A model generated the notes under the pieces. The model saw nothing but the letters and a program-made list of their open reading frames with translations. It searched no databases and had not been told where the DNA came from. The position numbers and the translations under genes were made by a program. DNA of 64,000 nt from Dastarcus helophoroides. Lineage: Eukaryota > Arthropoda > Insecta > Coleoptera > Bothrideridae. Positions 1 to 10,640 of the stretch are shown piece after piece (positions within the stretch are counted from its first letter, which is position 1; each line of letters opens with the position of its first letter). The stretch covers positions 14,364,638-14,428,637 of the forward strand of contig CM053333.1 in NCBI GenBank assembly GCA_028583605.1, given 5' to 3'.

Positions 1-508
1 CGAATATCAAACTAATCTAATAGAAACACCAATATCACCAAGACTATGCAGTTTATCAAAGAACCGTGGTAACGTTTGCAAGCAATAAGCCAGATTGTTC
101 ATCTCTCGATCATCATTTCTTCCCCCCCCCTCTCTCTCTCACGATGATGAAAATGCTACCTAATTTTAAAACATTCCATCTACATCTATATGTTGCTCCA
201 AAATGAGGCATTAGTTTATGCAAACGATAAAGCATAATTAATAAATTATAAAACACAGACCTTCTCTATAAATATGGAATTCATATAAGTACTTCGAACT
301 ATCAAAACGAACTCTGTGTTTTAAAGGAAATGTCTCATCCGAAGTGAGATCCTGAAGATGCTGCGATATGTGAAAAGTATCTGCGTTTGAAAGGCCTTTC
401 AGCGTTATAACGTTTCTCTTAGGATCACTTTAATACCAACTGGGATTTCACTATTAATGAAAATCAAACAGACCTTGTTATTAAAATGCTAAAATTTAAA
501 ACATTTCA
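1..508. other. Gene-free AT-rich stretch
   Basis: No ORF of useful length, exon-like block or transposon end was found here. A short C-run followed by a TC dinucleotide run lies at about 122-140. Confidence 0.6.
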
Positions 509-1581
509 TCTATGAGCAGTGGCGGCTGGTCTTAAAGAGCGCAAAAGCGCGCGCTCCCCGTGAAATAAGCCATCTATTCTTTTCGGTTTAAAGACTTGGA
601 TTTATCACATTTTTAAACACAAAATAATGATATACTAATTAACTAATAATACTTGTGAGTGACTTGGAATAAAGTACGCAAACGTTTGATTCCATTATAT
701 CAAATATTATAAGGACATTTAAATAAGTTGGTGCGCGCAGAATTATGCACCTAGCGTGGCTGCCGTGCGATGCCTATCAATGGCCTCCACGGGATACGGA
801 GAAATAATTTACAGAACACCACGTTAAAGCTAGCCCGGGGTACGCCGCTCAGCGCTTATGCGCTATTGCCAAATGGTGAGTACCAGTCAAAGTTTGGAGT
901 GTGTATTTACAGTTTATGATGCTAAATGCGTAGGTGCCGGCTGATCTGATTGCGACTGTTAATTGTGCCGCTTACAGACCTAACTGCCAATAGTACCGCT
1001 ATTTACAAAGAGATAGCAGTACCCATTATAGGGTCTAATTATTAATTTGTAAATTTGAATTTAAATAATTTTGATGAGAAAGTAATGAAAACCTTATTTC
1101 TTTAAAAGATCGTAGAGCGGATTTTGTTTAAAAAAATATTTTTTTTGTGTTTTTGTAGAGTTTAATTAGAGCTTGGTAATTAAATATATTTTATTTTGAA
1201 ATGCAGTCAGTTTTCATGAAAAAGTGATATAATTTTATTCCTATGAAAGCAAACAATTTTAATCAAGTAACCCAGAGACGTAACGATGTCCAACCGTACA
1301 GGGTACTTTAAAGGGGCTCAGAAATGTCGATAATGTTTTATTTTTGTACTCGATGAAAATAATTTAGAGATGATAACCCAAAAATATTTTGGAGGTTATA
1401 AGATGTTAATTAAATTTAATTCGTAAAAATACTATTAAATATCACATCTTTTGTATCACTTTTGTTTCTCTTAAATTGAATACCTTGCTATGGCACTGGC
1501 GTCACCTAAACTCTTAACTACTAATATTTTTGCATCCGCGCACCCCCTGTCAAAAAGTCACCAGCCGCCACTGTCTATGAG
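509..1581. mobile_element. Non-autonomous hAT-type DNA transposon, 1,057 bp
   Basis: The element runs from 517 to 1573. Its left end reads CAGTGGCGGCTGGT and its right end is the inverse, ACCAGCCGCCACTG. It is flanked by an exact 8-bp direct repeat TCTATGAG at 509-516 and 1574-1581. An 8-bp target-site duplication with CAGTGGCG-type ends is the signature of the hAT superfamily. No transposase reading frame is visible inside, so it is taken as a deletion derivative moved in trans. Confidence 0.88.
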
Positions 1582-1757
1582 ATATTTCGCTTAACATCTC
1601 TCAGATTCTAGTTTGCGTAGATAATGAATTTTATCTAATTAAATATAAAACCGAAATCTCAATATCCTTTAGTACTACTAATGAAAAAAGCCGCATCTGT
1701 AGAAAAATCCTCGAGTAGAAGACTTAATCAGCAGAAAACCTGTGGTGCAGTGATCAA

Positions 1758-2036
1758 ACTCTCTCTAAAGATGACATCTTCAGAGAGAAACTCTCTCTGA
1801 AGATGACAGCTTGGCTGTGAAACGCGTTAAAGCAACCTTTGTGGTGTTTTTTTAATCTTACTTTGTTTCAGAGGACAAGTTCTGTATTTCAATTTTTAAC
1901 AGAGATGAATGGCCTAAAGGCCCACCGCAACCATTCATAAGGTTGTCTCCAGCCTTATGGATGGCTAAGTTTTCACATGCACGTGTTGTGTTTTTTAGTC
2001 TTTCTTGGTTTCAGGGGACAAGTTTCGTATTTCAAC
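1758..2036 (+). mobile_element. Penelope-linked repeat, copy A (rearranged)
   Basis: This copy contains two terminal segments in the same orientation, each with the family signature GGTTTCAGGGGACAAGTT or a close variant (near 1866-1893 and 2007-2035). Between them at about 1900-1980 is sequence matching, on the same strand, the 3' end of the Penelope-like fragment at 45945-46037. A hammerhead-like module precedes the first terminal segment. The arrangement suggests a truncated element plus a second partial end. Confidence 0.75.
1793..1832 (+). ncRNA. Hammerhead-like ribozyme module (copy A)
   Basis: CTCT, then CTGAAGA, a GACAGC/TTG/GCTGT hairpin, GAAAC, GCGTT and AAAG. One C of stem II next to GAAA is missing compared with the other copies, and the closing AGAG is changed to AAAG, so this copy is probably inactive. 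Confidence 0.45.
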
Positions 2037-2827
2037 TAGAAATTTAGAAAAATTATTTTTCATTCCAAGTTTTTTTCGACTTTAAAGGCCAAATTTTGGA
2101 TTTAAACCCGACATTTTGAGTGTGTTCTAGAAAATTTTGTAGCAAATTTTTTTTAGCAAAATTTCAAGTTAAAGGACGAATTTCGATATGTAAGCTAAAA
2201 AACCTAACTGAAACTCTGAACATTTATCACACTGAAATTATCAATTTTGGAACATTTTTTTTCGAAATCTTGACTACTATTAAAATTTCTCTTTTTTATC
2301 AGCCATTTTTTTCTCGTAAATAGTATTTTTTTCATTTCACTTTGTAATTAAAACGAGACTTCCGTTCAAAATTTGAGTTTAAAAATCGAAATTCTGAGGT
2401 TGAATTCAAATTTTTCAAAAAAAAGACAAAATTTAAACAGAATGGTTTTTCTTAAATGATAATGTCAAAACTATTTCTCGAAATTTGGACTTTCATTTCA
2501 ACAATTTCAATTTTAACTGAAAATTTAAAGAACTACTTAAATTACGAAATCCCCATTTTTTTTTCAAAATTTCTACTTGCATATCGAAATTCAGAATTAA
2601 GAATACGAAATTTGAAGGAAGTATTTATTTTATTTAAAAATTTTCTGATACTAAACTTAAAATTTAATTTCGATTTTTTTTCTCAGATTTTCAAAGAGAT
2701 TGGTTCTCCCAGTGAAAAACTAACTAACTAAGAAATTTTTGTTATTTTTGGTAATACAAATTTTTGAATGTTTTTAAATTTAATGATATTTATTTAGCAC
2801 ATCCCCTTATTTGCGTACTCTGGTGGG

Positions 2828-2884
2828 CAGGCAAGGCGCTTGCTCCCCTCTGATTTATAAAGCGAAGTTGTGACTTTGTTCTTA
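2828..2884 (+). repeat. GC-richer island inside the AT repeat (copy 1)
   Basis: Contains GGTGGGCAGG followed by GGCGCTTGCTC. It shares the order GGG-AGG-CTTG with islands at 3316, 3688, 11008 and 12108, so the flanking AT repeat and the island probably belong to one larger repeated unit. Confidence 0.45.
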
Positions 2885-3315
2885 AAATTTATAATCCTCA
2901 AAACTACAATCTTTCCATTTAATTTTTTATCAATATGATTTATGCCCGGTTTGAAAAAAGTGTTCAACATTTACATTATACTAAAGTTTTCGACTTCTTT
3001 TCAAAATTGGTCCTTTTTACGAAATTTTGTAAGCTTTTTGAAAAATGCCAACCTTTTTTAACCCGACATTCTGAAAATTTCGATTTAAGATTAACAATTT
3101 CTGTCGATCTTTTAATAAAAATGTAGAAATTTGGATAGAAATATTTATTTGGAAATTTTGACAACATTTTTTTATTCAAATTTTTAAAATACATAAGTCA
3201 AAATGTTATAAAAGAACATAAGCATATTTTCTTTTGAACTTTCCACTAGTTCCCCAGAATTCGACTTTTTCTTGATATTTCAACTCTATACCAAAGTTTG
3301 ATCTTTTTTGACATA

Positions 3316-3375
3316 GTGTGATGGGCAGGGTGGGAGTCTATTGACTCATGCAGTCAACTGACTTTATAATACATT
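3316..3375 (+). repeat. GC-richer island inside the AT repeat (copy 2)
   Basis: Contains GATGGGCAGGGTGGGA and ATGCAGTCAACTGAC. The ATGCAGTCAA part recurs at 3727-3736. Confidence 0.5.
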
Positions 3376-3687
3376 CAACCAGGAGAACGTTTTGTTTTCT
3401 CAAAATTCATAATTTTTTGAAAATTCCGATGTTTCTGTCAAAATTTATTCTTTTAGAAATGTCGACTTCATTTTTATATTTATTTTTTACCTAAAACTCG
3501 ATTTTCTACAAGGCGCCTTTTTAATTTTTTTAATTCGTGTTTTTTTTAATTTTCTCCATTTTTCTCGGTAACCAAAATTTTCACTTTTTTTCTAAAATTC
3601 GACGTTTTGAAAATCTTAAAATATTCTCCAAATTCGTTTTTCCCGAAATTGTGACTTTTATGTCTAAGTTCGACCCATTTTTAACAT

Positions 3688-3750
3688 ATTACATAGTATG
3701 GTGGGACAGGATGAGATGCTTGTCATGCAGTCAAGCGAAATATGTACCCA
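3688..3750 (+). repeat. GC-richer island inside the AT repeat (copy 3)
   Basis: Contains TATGGTGGGACAGGATGAGA then CTTGTCATGCAGTCAAGC. It is the closest relative of the island at 3316. Confidence 0.5.
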
Positions 3751-5282
3751 ATGTGAAGAGTTTTCTTAAAATTCGTGGTTTTCTAATTTTTATTTTATTC
3801 TCGAAATTTGACTTCTTCAAAATTTTGCTTTCTCCCGAAAATGTTGACATTTTACCGAAATTTACACTTTTTCCCGGAATTTCGATTTTTATCTCGAATT
3901 ATTCGTATTTTTTAAAATATTGATGTATTTTTTAAAATATCGGTGTATTTTTTAAAATATCGAGGTTTTTCTTAAAATTCCCGACTTTTCGAAAATTTCC
4001 CCTCCTTCGACTTTCTGAAAATTTCTAATTATCAAAATTCTCCTTATTTTCGAATTTTCGACTTTTACTTTTTCCTAATTCTAAACATTTTTGGGTCGCA
4101 GAATTCCATTTATTCAAAATTGCAACCTTTTTCTCAAAATTAGTTTATTGTTTTAGAATTAGGACATTTTAACAAAAACGTCAACATTTCGGCATAAACG
4201 ATGTTCTTGGAAATATCAAGGAAAACATTTCTCGAAAATTTCAACTGTTTTCTCGAAATTTGGAAGTTCATCAAAATAAAAAGGTAATATTTCCAAAAAA
4301 ATATTTTTGGAAACTTACTTTTTTCTTTCAAATTTGACTATGTAAATGTTAAATTTTTTCACAAAGTTTTAGGTTTTTTTATTAAAAATTGATATTTTTT
4401 CTTCGAACTATCGATATTTTTTTTTAAAATTTTGCTTTTAAAATTTCGATTTTTATTTAAAACTCGATTTTGTGAAAATTTTGACTACGCTCAAAATCAA
4501 ATGTTTTCTTGAAATTTTGACTTCTATTTCAAAATTCGTATCTTTCTGATATGGGCTTACCCATGGTGCGCACCTGACGCCCGCCTGTCTTTCATTCTGA
4601 GGGTTCATGTAATCAAGTGAAAATATATAGAAAGATGTACTTGGAACAAAATTCATAGTAGCGTTATTTAAGAATTTAGAGAAAATCGCTCGTTCAGGTT
4701 TTCTATTTTTAAAATGCTAGCTTCTGACGAGTAAAAATTCATGATGGCATTGACTTTCGGTCATCGGAGGATGACATCACTGACATGAAGTTTCGAATTA
4801 ATATTTGGTTTTTTTACTTCGAGCGTCGAAAATTTGATTTTTCCAATATTTATGTTCACGATTAAACCCGAATTTTGATTTTAAACCCCAAATTTCTAGA
4901 ATAAAGTGTAATGAAAATGTAAAAATTCTCAATTTAAAATCGACATTTAGCAGTTAAAAGTCAAAATTTTAAGGTAAAAATGGAAATTTTGAAATGAAAG
5001 TGAAAAGAATTGTTTACCATTACTGTTGAAATTTAAGATCAAAGTAGAAAAGTCGAAGCTGGAGTCCAACTCTCCGGTTTTTCCCCAAATGTCGAGATGA
5101 ACAACATTGATAGTAAAAATTTATATCAGAGATGGCCAACACGTCGACCGTTATCGACCCCAAAGGTTTTAAAGGTAGCCCGCGAAGCTAAAGTTGAACA
5201 ATTTGCTTTCACTTAAATTTCAAATTGTTGCACTATAAAAAATTTGAAAAATCCTAAATTATTTGCCCATATTCACAGCAGC

Positions 5283-5548
5283 CCTTAAAGCAGCGGTTTC
5301 CAGCCTGTGGGACGCGCCCCCCTAGGGGAGCCCCAGACTTTCAAGAGGGGCATGCAGCTGTTTCCAAAATATTTTTTTCGAATACAAACCAAAATATATA
5401 TATTGTATATTGTTTTGTAGCCCATTAAATAAATTATATTAGTTGAGTATTTATGAAATTAGATTGTTAGAAAAATTAAGGGGGCGCAACAATTTTTTTT
5501 TTAAAGGGGGGCACAGGTACAAAAAGGTTGGAAACCACTGCCTTAAAG
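5283..5548. mobile_element. hAT-type MITE, 250 bp
   Basis: Element 5291-5540 starts CAGCGGTTTCCAGCC and ends GGTTGGAAACCACTG, an imperfect inverted repeat. It is flanked by the perfect 8-bp duplication CCTTAAAG at 5283-5290 and 5541-5548. The CAGNGGTT ends and the 8-bp duplication are typical of hAT miniature elements. There is no coding capacity. Confidence 0.9.
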
Positions 5549-5820
5549 TATCAAAGTTTGGCCACAACCTGGTCTATATTTTAAGAAAATATTCTTTCGC
5601 AAGTGAACCCAAAAACTGGCCTAAAAACTTGAAATTTCATTCTTAAAGTGCTTAAAATGTTGACGTTACAGTCGAGATTTAAAAATTGTAGTCAGAAATT
5701 TTGTATCGAGTTAAATCTTCGTTTGGTGAAACGGACTGGTCCTTGGTTATCTTCAAAAATTGAAATACAGAACTTGTCCCCTGAAACCAAGAAAGATTAT
5801 AAAACACAACAAAAACGTTG

Positions 5821-5861
5821 CTTTAAGGCGTTTCGACAGCCAAGCTGTCATCGTCAGAGAG
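5821..5861 (-). ncRNA. Hammerhead-like ribozyme module (copy B, left arm)
   Basis: On the minus strand: CTCT, CTGACGA, extra T, GACAGC/TTG/GCTGTC hairpin, GAAAC, then AAAG where other copies have AGAG. The core box keeps the CUGANGA form with N = C. Confidence 0.45.
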
Positions 5862-5872
5862 ATACTGAAGAT

Positions 5873-5913
5873 CTCTTTGAAGATGACAGCTTGGCTGTCG
5901 AAACGCGTTAGAG
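5873..5913 (+). ncRNA. Hammerhead-like ribozyme module (copy B, right arm)
   Basis: CTCT, TTGAAGA (first core base C changed to T), perfect GACAGC/GCTGTC stem II, GAAAC, GCGTT, AGAG. The C-to-T change in the core would be expected to kill cleavage. Confidence 0.45.
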
Positions 5914-5987
5914 CAACGTTTGTTGTGTTTCTTAATCTTTCTTGGTTTCAGGGGACAAGTTTTGTATTTCAATTTTTGAGTCTTCGT

Positions 5988-7317
5988 GATTAAGGTTTGA
6001 GAATTCACAGTTTGACTAAAAACTGTAAAATTTGAGAAAAAGGTTGAATTAGTTAAACTTCTGAGAAAAAATTATAAAATTCGCAGTTGAAGTTAACCTA
6101 CATTTTTCCCGAAATGTTGATATAAAGGTCGGAACCGAAGTCTACATTCTAAGGCAAATCTTTCCAAAAAGGAACCACAAGCTCGACTAAATACGCGAGA
6201 TTTAGGATTAAAGTGTTTGAGTTTATAGTCAAGATTTAAAATTTTTAGTCGAAATTTTTATATTAGCGTCGAATTTTAGAGATTGAAGGTTTGAGTTCAT
6301 AGTTTTACTGAAAACTCTAAATTTTGAGAGAAAGTTTGAATTTGAAGGTAAATTTTGGATTCTTTTTTCCAGGTTTGAAGTTTAAGGTTTAAATTTGGAG
6401 ACCAAAATTAAAAGTTGGATAAAAAAGTGGAAACTTCAGTTAAAGCCATAAAAGGAACCGTTGGTCAGATTTCAACAGTTTTTAATTTTTTTTTTCAAGA
6501 AATTTGAGATATTTCAGCTTCTGCTTTCATACCGAAATTTCGACTTTAAACTAGGAAACCATGTTTCTTGGGAAAAATTCAAATTTTAGCGATGAAGTTT
6601 TAAATTTTGTCTGGTTTAAGATTAAATTCAAAATTTCAATTTAATCTTAGAATTTGGTATTTTCAGGATTTTGGCCATTTTCTAAAAATGTCGATCCATT
6701 CTTGCAATATTTATTTTTATTTCTAAAATTTCTACTTCAAATTAAAACTTTTAACATTTTATTTTCTAAATAAATGACTATTTTTTGAAGTTTTAACTTT
6801 TGTATCAAAATTTCAGCTTTTCGTTTGAAATAAGAATTAACAATTTAATATAACTCTTAAAATTGTTAAGTTTTAGAAAAAAGTGAAACGATCAAGAAAT
6901 AAAACTGAAAATATCTAAAATTCGAATTTCAATTCTAAATTTTAGTAAAACGTAAAATTATAAAAAATTATAACATTTTTAAGAAATTTCAAAATTCATT
7001 TAAAATATACTGAAATATTCGACCTTTTTTCGAAATTTTAATCCTTAAACGCAAGAACATAGAAATTTCGAGATAAAATCCTTGTTATTAACTCAGTTTA
7101 TGTTGGAAATTTTGACATTTGACAATTTAGGCTCTCTTAAAATTTTGACCTTTTTTTTCGAGTTCTAAAAATTAATTTCGATTGCGATGGTTCGGATATG
7201 AATCGTTCTGAAAGAGACATATAAGTTTGACACGTGATTTAGTTGGCACATACTGCACAAAAGAGGGCATTCTAGAAAACATTCTTTTAAAATGTAGTTT
7301 CTCAACTATACTGATTG
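5988..7317. repeat. Degenerate AT-rich repeat block
   Basis: Mixed-orientation variants of the AAATTTCGA / TCGAAATTT repeat seen at 2040-5280. No exon-like or transposon-end structure was recognised. Confidence 0.65.
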
Positions 7318-7481
7318 AAACACAAAACTTGTGCCCTGGAACCAAGAAAGATTAAAAAACACAACAAAGGTTGTATCTCTCTGAAGATGATAGCTTGGCT
7401 GTCGAAACGCGTTAGAGCAACCTTTGTTGTGTTTTTTAATCTTTCTTGGTTTCAGGGGACAAGTTTTGTATTTCAATTTTT
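7318..7481 (+). mobile_element. Penelope-linked foldback element, copy C (single ribozyme module)
   Basis: Shorter foldback. Its left arm (about 7328-7373) pairs with its right arm (about 7418-7465) almost continuously. One hammerhead-like module lies at the tip, whereas copies B, D, E and F have two inverted modules. It is best explained as a deletion derivative that lost the left module and the spacer. No convincing target duplication was seen. Confidence 0.8.
7377..7417 (+). ncRNA. Hammerhead-like ribozyme module (copy C, best-formed)
   Basis: CTCT 7377-7380 pairs with AGAG 7414-7417 (stem I). CTGAAGA 7381-7387 is the CUGANGA box. GATAGC 7389-7394 pairs with GCTGTC 7398-7403 (stem II, one G-U). 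GAAAC starts at 7404, followed by a minimal AC(GC)GT stem III and T as the cleavage base at 7413. Outside, an internal loop TAT leads to ACACAACAAAGGTTG pairing perfectly with CAACCTTTGTTGTGT. One unpaired T (7388) lies between the box and stem II and is not in the textbook core. Known family context: Penelope-like elements carry hammerhead motifs. Confidence 0.55.
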
Positions 7482-8215
7482 ATACTGATTGGTTTTTTTC
7501 TCAAACACATTGACATCTCGCCTCGGTTTATCTCCCATGATCTAGGCTGATTACTTGTCCCGTTGAAGACGGGAGCAACCTTTTCGATAAATAATTTCTG
7601 GCCTTGTGTTTATTCAGTGCTTTAGTGATAATGAATTTTCAAAATCGAGGTTTCAAATTGTCTCTTTAGTGTATTTAACGATGCATTGAGCTTTACTAAA
7701 ATATGGTAATAACTGAAGCATTTAAACGCATCTGAACGTATTGTGTGGATTTACATACATACACGGTCCCGTTTCCCTAACTTGGATTTTATGCCCCAGG
7801 TCTTTCCGGCATTTACCAACTTCCGCCACGGCATACGACCAACAATCCGTTTAGTTATCGGTTACGTTTTCGTTTTACCTGGGTCTATTCTATATAGGAA
7901 ACATATGGTTTCTTCTTAATATAGAACGGTACACATGTCCATAAACTTTGTAATTACAATTGATACAATTTATGAATTTAAAACGTTACGACTCTTTCAA
8001 GGCAAAAGATTTAAAAATACAATAAATTTGATCGTAAATTTGCTGCCTTTTGTTTTTATTACTTAATCATGTTTCATTGGTAACATATAGAGTGAATAAT
8101 CGTTAAATTTTAAGGCAGCACGCTTTGATAATCGCCAAAGCAACAACTGTCCGCCATTGGTCCAAAATTCTATTTCCGATGGCTCTGCGGTTATTATAGT
8201 AGCATTAATACTGAC
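7482..8215. other. Non-coding stretch, probably RBM24 intron
   Basis: Lies downstream (minus strand) of the second RBM24 exon. I searched for a further exon beginning in phase 1 after an AG and found none. A GC-richer part at 7760-7900 has no sustained reading frame. Confidence 0.5.
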
Positions 8216-8342
8216 CTGCCGGGACATTTCCTCGCGGTTTGGCTCCTAAAATGGCTAAATTAACGTTCGCTTTTCTTCCATCGATGATCGGGTTCGGGTC
8301 CTTACAGGCTCTTTCCGCCGAGGTCCTATCGCCCATTATCAC
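8216..8342 (-). CDS. Rbm24: RBM24/RBM38-type RNA-binding protein, coding exon 2
   Basis: Second half of the RNA-recognition motif. Read on the minus strand after an AG at 8344-8343 the exon encodes 42 residues that include [16 protein letters not shown] and LGAKPRG, the hallmark segment of vertebrate RBM24/RBM38 and nematode SUP-12. It starts in phase 0 directly after the exon-1 donor and ends in phase 1 at a GTCAGT donor (GT at 8215-8214). It is too short for a simple ORF scan, and joining it to 9003-9275 completes the RRM. The family binds GU-rich RNA and regulates splicing and mRNA stability, notably in muscle. The usual LAYL is LAIL here. Later exons were not found down to base 1, so the next intron is probably longer than 8 kb or the remainder lies outside the window. 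Confidence 0.92.
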
Positions 8343-9002
8343 CTGAAGCAATGAAAGCTTTTGAATGAAGGTGATGAAGTTGGTGAAATTTGATCTGTTA
8401 ACACGTGTTTTATATTTCCGTGTTGCGATGGTTGTGAGTCAAACAATTAGGTTTAACATGTAGGTGTCATATGTAAATCGCACGTCATAAGCTACGTAAC
8501 CCCTATTTACGTGGTTCTCGAGGAAAAGAGGCAAACAATACTGAAATAACACGGTTTATGTTTTCTAATAACATGTTCATTCTAAATTTTGCACTTTTAT
8601 TTGTGTTAAACGAAAATAAATTGAAGAAGTAAATGCTTTCATTATTATAATGGTTTTAATCATTACAGTGTTTACTATTAAAATTTTTGGGGACCAACAA
8701 GATTCTTTAGAAAGAGGACGTTCTTAAGGATTATAGCTGAAAAGCTTATAGTCATAAATCTTTGTTAGATTGTTTACATATCAGTTGCAAAGTTGCAGCT
8801 GAATAAATGGAAGATAAATTTATGTTTACGCCATGTATAAATATTAGAAATCGTGTTATTTGCATCCAGTACCTTATAAAACATCTCATCAGCAAATTAT
8901 CAACTTTGTTCAAATCGAAGGAAGAACTCTATTGTTAAAATTTTGAAACAACAATAATTGACAAATACCTTGAAACGATATAAAATATATGAATTTACTT
9001 AC
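8343..9002 (-). other. RBM24 intron 1 (660 bp)
   Basis: GT at 9002-9001 within GTAAGT and AG at 8344-8343. It joins the two halves of the RRM in phase 0. Confidence 0.88.
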
Positions 9003-9275
9003 AAATCCATATCCTCTACTTTTTCCAGTTTGCCTGTCGGTGATAACTACAGCTTCTTCTATTTCTCCATAAACGGCAAAGTGATCTCTCAGGGATTTAT
9101 CCGTCGTGTGGTATGGTAGTCCCCCGACGAACAACTTAGTCCATGTGGTGTCTTTGTTTTGCACGCCGGTACCGTTCAGAGTACTGGTACCCAAGACTCC
9201 TAAGGTCCCGAGACCACCGACCAACGGGTCGGCTTCTGCAGTGGTTCCTAGTCCAGCTGTGCTGGGCATCAACAT
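9003..9275 (-). CDS. Rbm24: RBM24/RBM38-type RNA-binding protein, coding exon 1
   Basis: First half of a single RRM. From the ATG at 9275-9273 the exon encodes 91 residues: a Gly/Thr/Leu-rich lead, then [14 protein letters not shown] (RNP2) and [22 protein letters not shown] (RNP1 begins at KSRGYGF). The open frame continues upstream to an ATG at 9446-9444, which would add 57 residues of low similarity. I prefer 9275 because the proximal N-terminus of the family is short, but the 9446 start cannot be excluded. The exon ends at 9003 before GTAAGT. The exon sequence is clearly GC-richer than the surrounding repeats. This is one of three well-supported genes in the window. Confidence 0.92.
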
Positions 9276-9760
9276 AGCGTTGTTACTATTATTTTCTTCG
9301 ATGGTTTCTGTGGCTGTTGTGGCCACACGTTCCTCGACTGTGCGATGTGGATTATTAATTTCAGTTTGTCTCGGAGGGCGGTTACCTAAAGGATTCACTA
9401 TATTACTTATATACTCTTTGGTAAAGGTACTCCGGCGATCTCGCATAGGTATGCAGGTCCAGTCAATTTCACAAATTTTTTCGGCGCGGCCACTTTTTAA
9501 AATTTTTTTATATTCGCGGACGCGTCGACACGTGCGACACAAAATACCGAGGGCTAGGATGAAATGGAGAACGCGAACTGGTGAGTCTGTTCTCTTCTCT
9601 ATTGCTACTGTTTGCCAGCAGTGGCAACGGGAACGCACAGACCAACACTAATTTTAGCTTAGCGTTGATGCAGCTGTTCCACACTAACGGTGGCAGTCTC
9701 TACCGTATCGCACCAAGGGACTAACCTACAAGGGTTAGCAGATAACTATCGGTAGTGCGC
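9276..9760 (-). promoter_or_regulatory. Putative 5' UTR/promoter region of RBM24
   Basis: GC-richer than its surroundings and open in frame with exon 1 up to beyond 9638, but without an ATG other than 9446. It is most likely 5' UTR and promoter-proximal sequence. No TATA box could be assigned with confidence. Confidence 0.4.
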
Positions 9761-10140
9761 GCAATTTCAACACATATGATCGCGCTCTTTTTAACAGCAC
9801 CACTGTTGCCAACTCGTTACCCTGCCCATCACCTCGTCATATCCCACATTTTAATAGAGACTCCCAAACATTATATAATTTCCCCTATGATGAATATGAG
9901 AAAAGCTATAAAACAGTCTCTTATTTTATTTACATAACAAATGAAGACTTGGAAATTAAACATTTGAGTTTTTGAAGGAGCAAATGTTTTAACAAATTTA
10001 GATATCACGTAGTCATATTTCAAAAAATGTTTGAGAATACTGTCAACTTTCATTACTAAAAATTTAAATATTTCGAAACTGGGTTGCAGAAATGTTAAAT
10101 AAAATTAATAAACATAACATTTCTGACCAATAAGATTACG
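9761..10140. other. Gene-free AT-rich stretch
   Basis: Nothing recognised. Short ORFs on both strands have no protein-like features. Confidence 0.5.
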
Positions 10141-10640
10141 ATGAAGAACACATGTTTTTATTTTAATAAAGTTTCGGGAGCGATTCTCCCTTCTTCGAAA
10201 AAAACAGTGGCCATCTGGCAATGTATACTCGTGTCGCTCTATGTTTATCATTATATCACAAGTAAGATTCGTATAAAGTACAATTCTTTTACGTATATGT
10301 ATGTACATATTTTTTTATAGTAGATTAATTCAGTTTGATGGTACGAGTGTTTGATATCACTGCAAATTCGTTACGCAATGGTTAGAAAGACCCAAATATA
10401 ACATTGTGTGCTGATGTGTTAAGAAGCAGAAACACGACAAATGTCTTCTTATCACACCTTGTTTTATTTGAATACTTATTTCGGAAGCGTACACCCTTCT
10501 TCAATAAAAGCAGTGTCAAAGCACTAAGTAGGATGCTGCTATCAAAATGAAAAAACAATAAATGACGCTTGGTTTTACCCATGTAATTAATTCTGGAACG
10601 ATACTCTCTTCTTCACTATAACCAGTATTGACAAAGAAGT
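10141..10640 (-). repeat. Small repeat cluster with hammerhead-like motif (family 2, copies a-c)
   Basis: Three related minus-strand units at 10165-10198, 10471-10504 and 10584-10616. Each reads GAAGAAGG or GAAGAAGA, a short hairpin, then GAAA(T/C) or a decayed form. Copies b and c stand about 113 bp apart. Copy b (10424-10470), the unit at 14504-14550 and more loosely copy c share a tail with AAAAC-AA-GTGTGA-AAGAAG and a TTTCTGCTTCTT end. In copy a the GGGAG/CTCCC stem before GAAAC is perfect. The layout resembles CUGANGA-stem II-GAAA of hammerhead ribozymes, but the first core bases are altered in a, b and c. Confidence 0.45.

Larger units (their letters stand above)
2040..5280. repeat. Degenerate AT-rich repeat block, mostly T-rich strand
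   Basis: Long run of variants of a unit of about 20 bp that alternates T-runs with AAATTTCGAC or CAAAATTCGAC. Three exact-length 20-bp copies stand in tandem at 3905-3964, which shows the unit size and how the block grows. The short ORFs on both strands here are by-products of the low-complexity composition. Four GC-richer islands interrupt it (near 2828, 3316, 3690 and 4550). From about 4860 the A-rich complement orientation dominates. Confidence 0.75.
5716..5987. mobile_element. Penelope-linked foldback element, copy B
   Basis: Element 5723-5980 is a long inverted repeat. The left arm (TTGTCCCCTGAAACCAAG) is the complement of the right arm (CTTGGTTTCAGGGGACAA). Direct repeats TCTTCGT at 5716-5722 and 5981-5987 look like the target duplication. 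Inside each arm sits one hammerhead-like module, the two facing outwards in opposite orientation. The short ORFs across it are shadows of the arms. Confidence 0.85.

Noticed and set aside
5648..6008. Small proteins with RKIIKHNK / FRQPSCH segments
   Set aside because: The same peptides recur wherever the foldback arms occur (5760, 45800, 61820). They are translations of the non-coding arms and ribozyme-like module.
9106..9651. 181-codon plus-strand frame
   Set aside because: It lies antisense to the RBM24 first exon and is a shadow of it. The minus strand carries the recognisable RRM.
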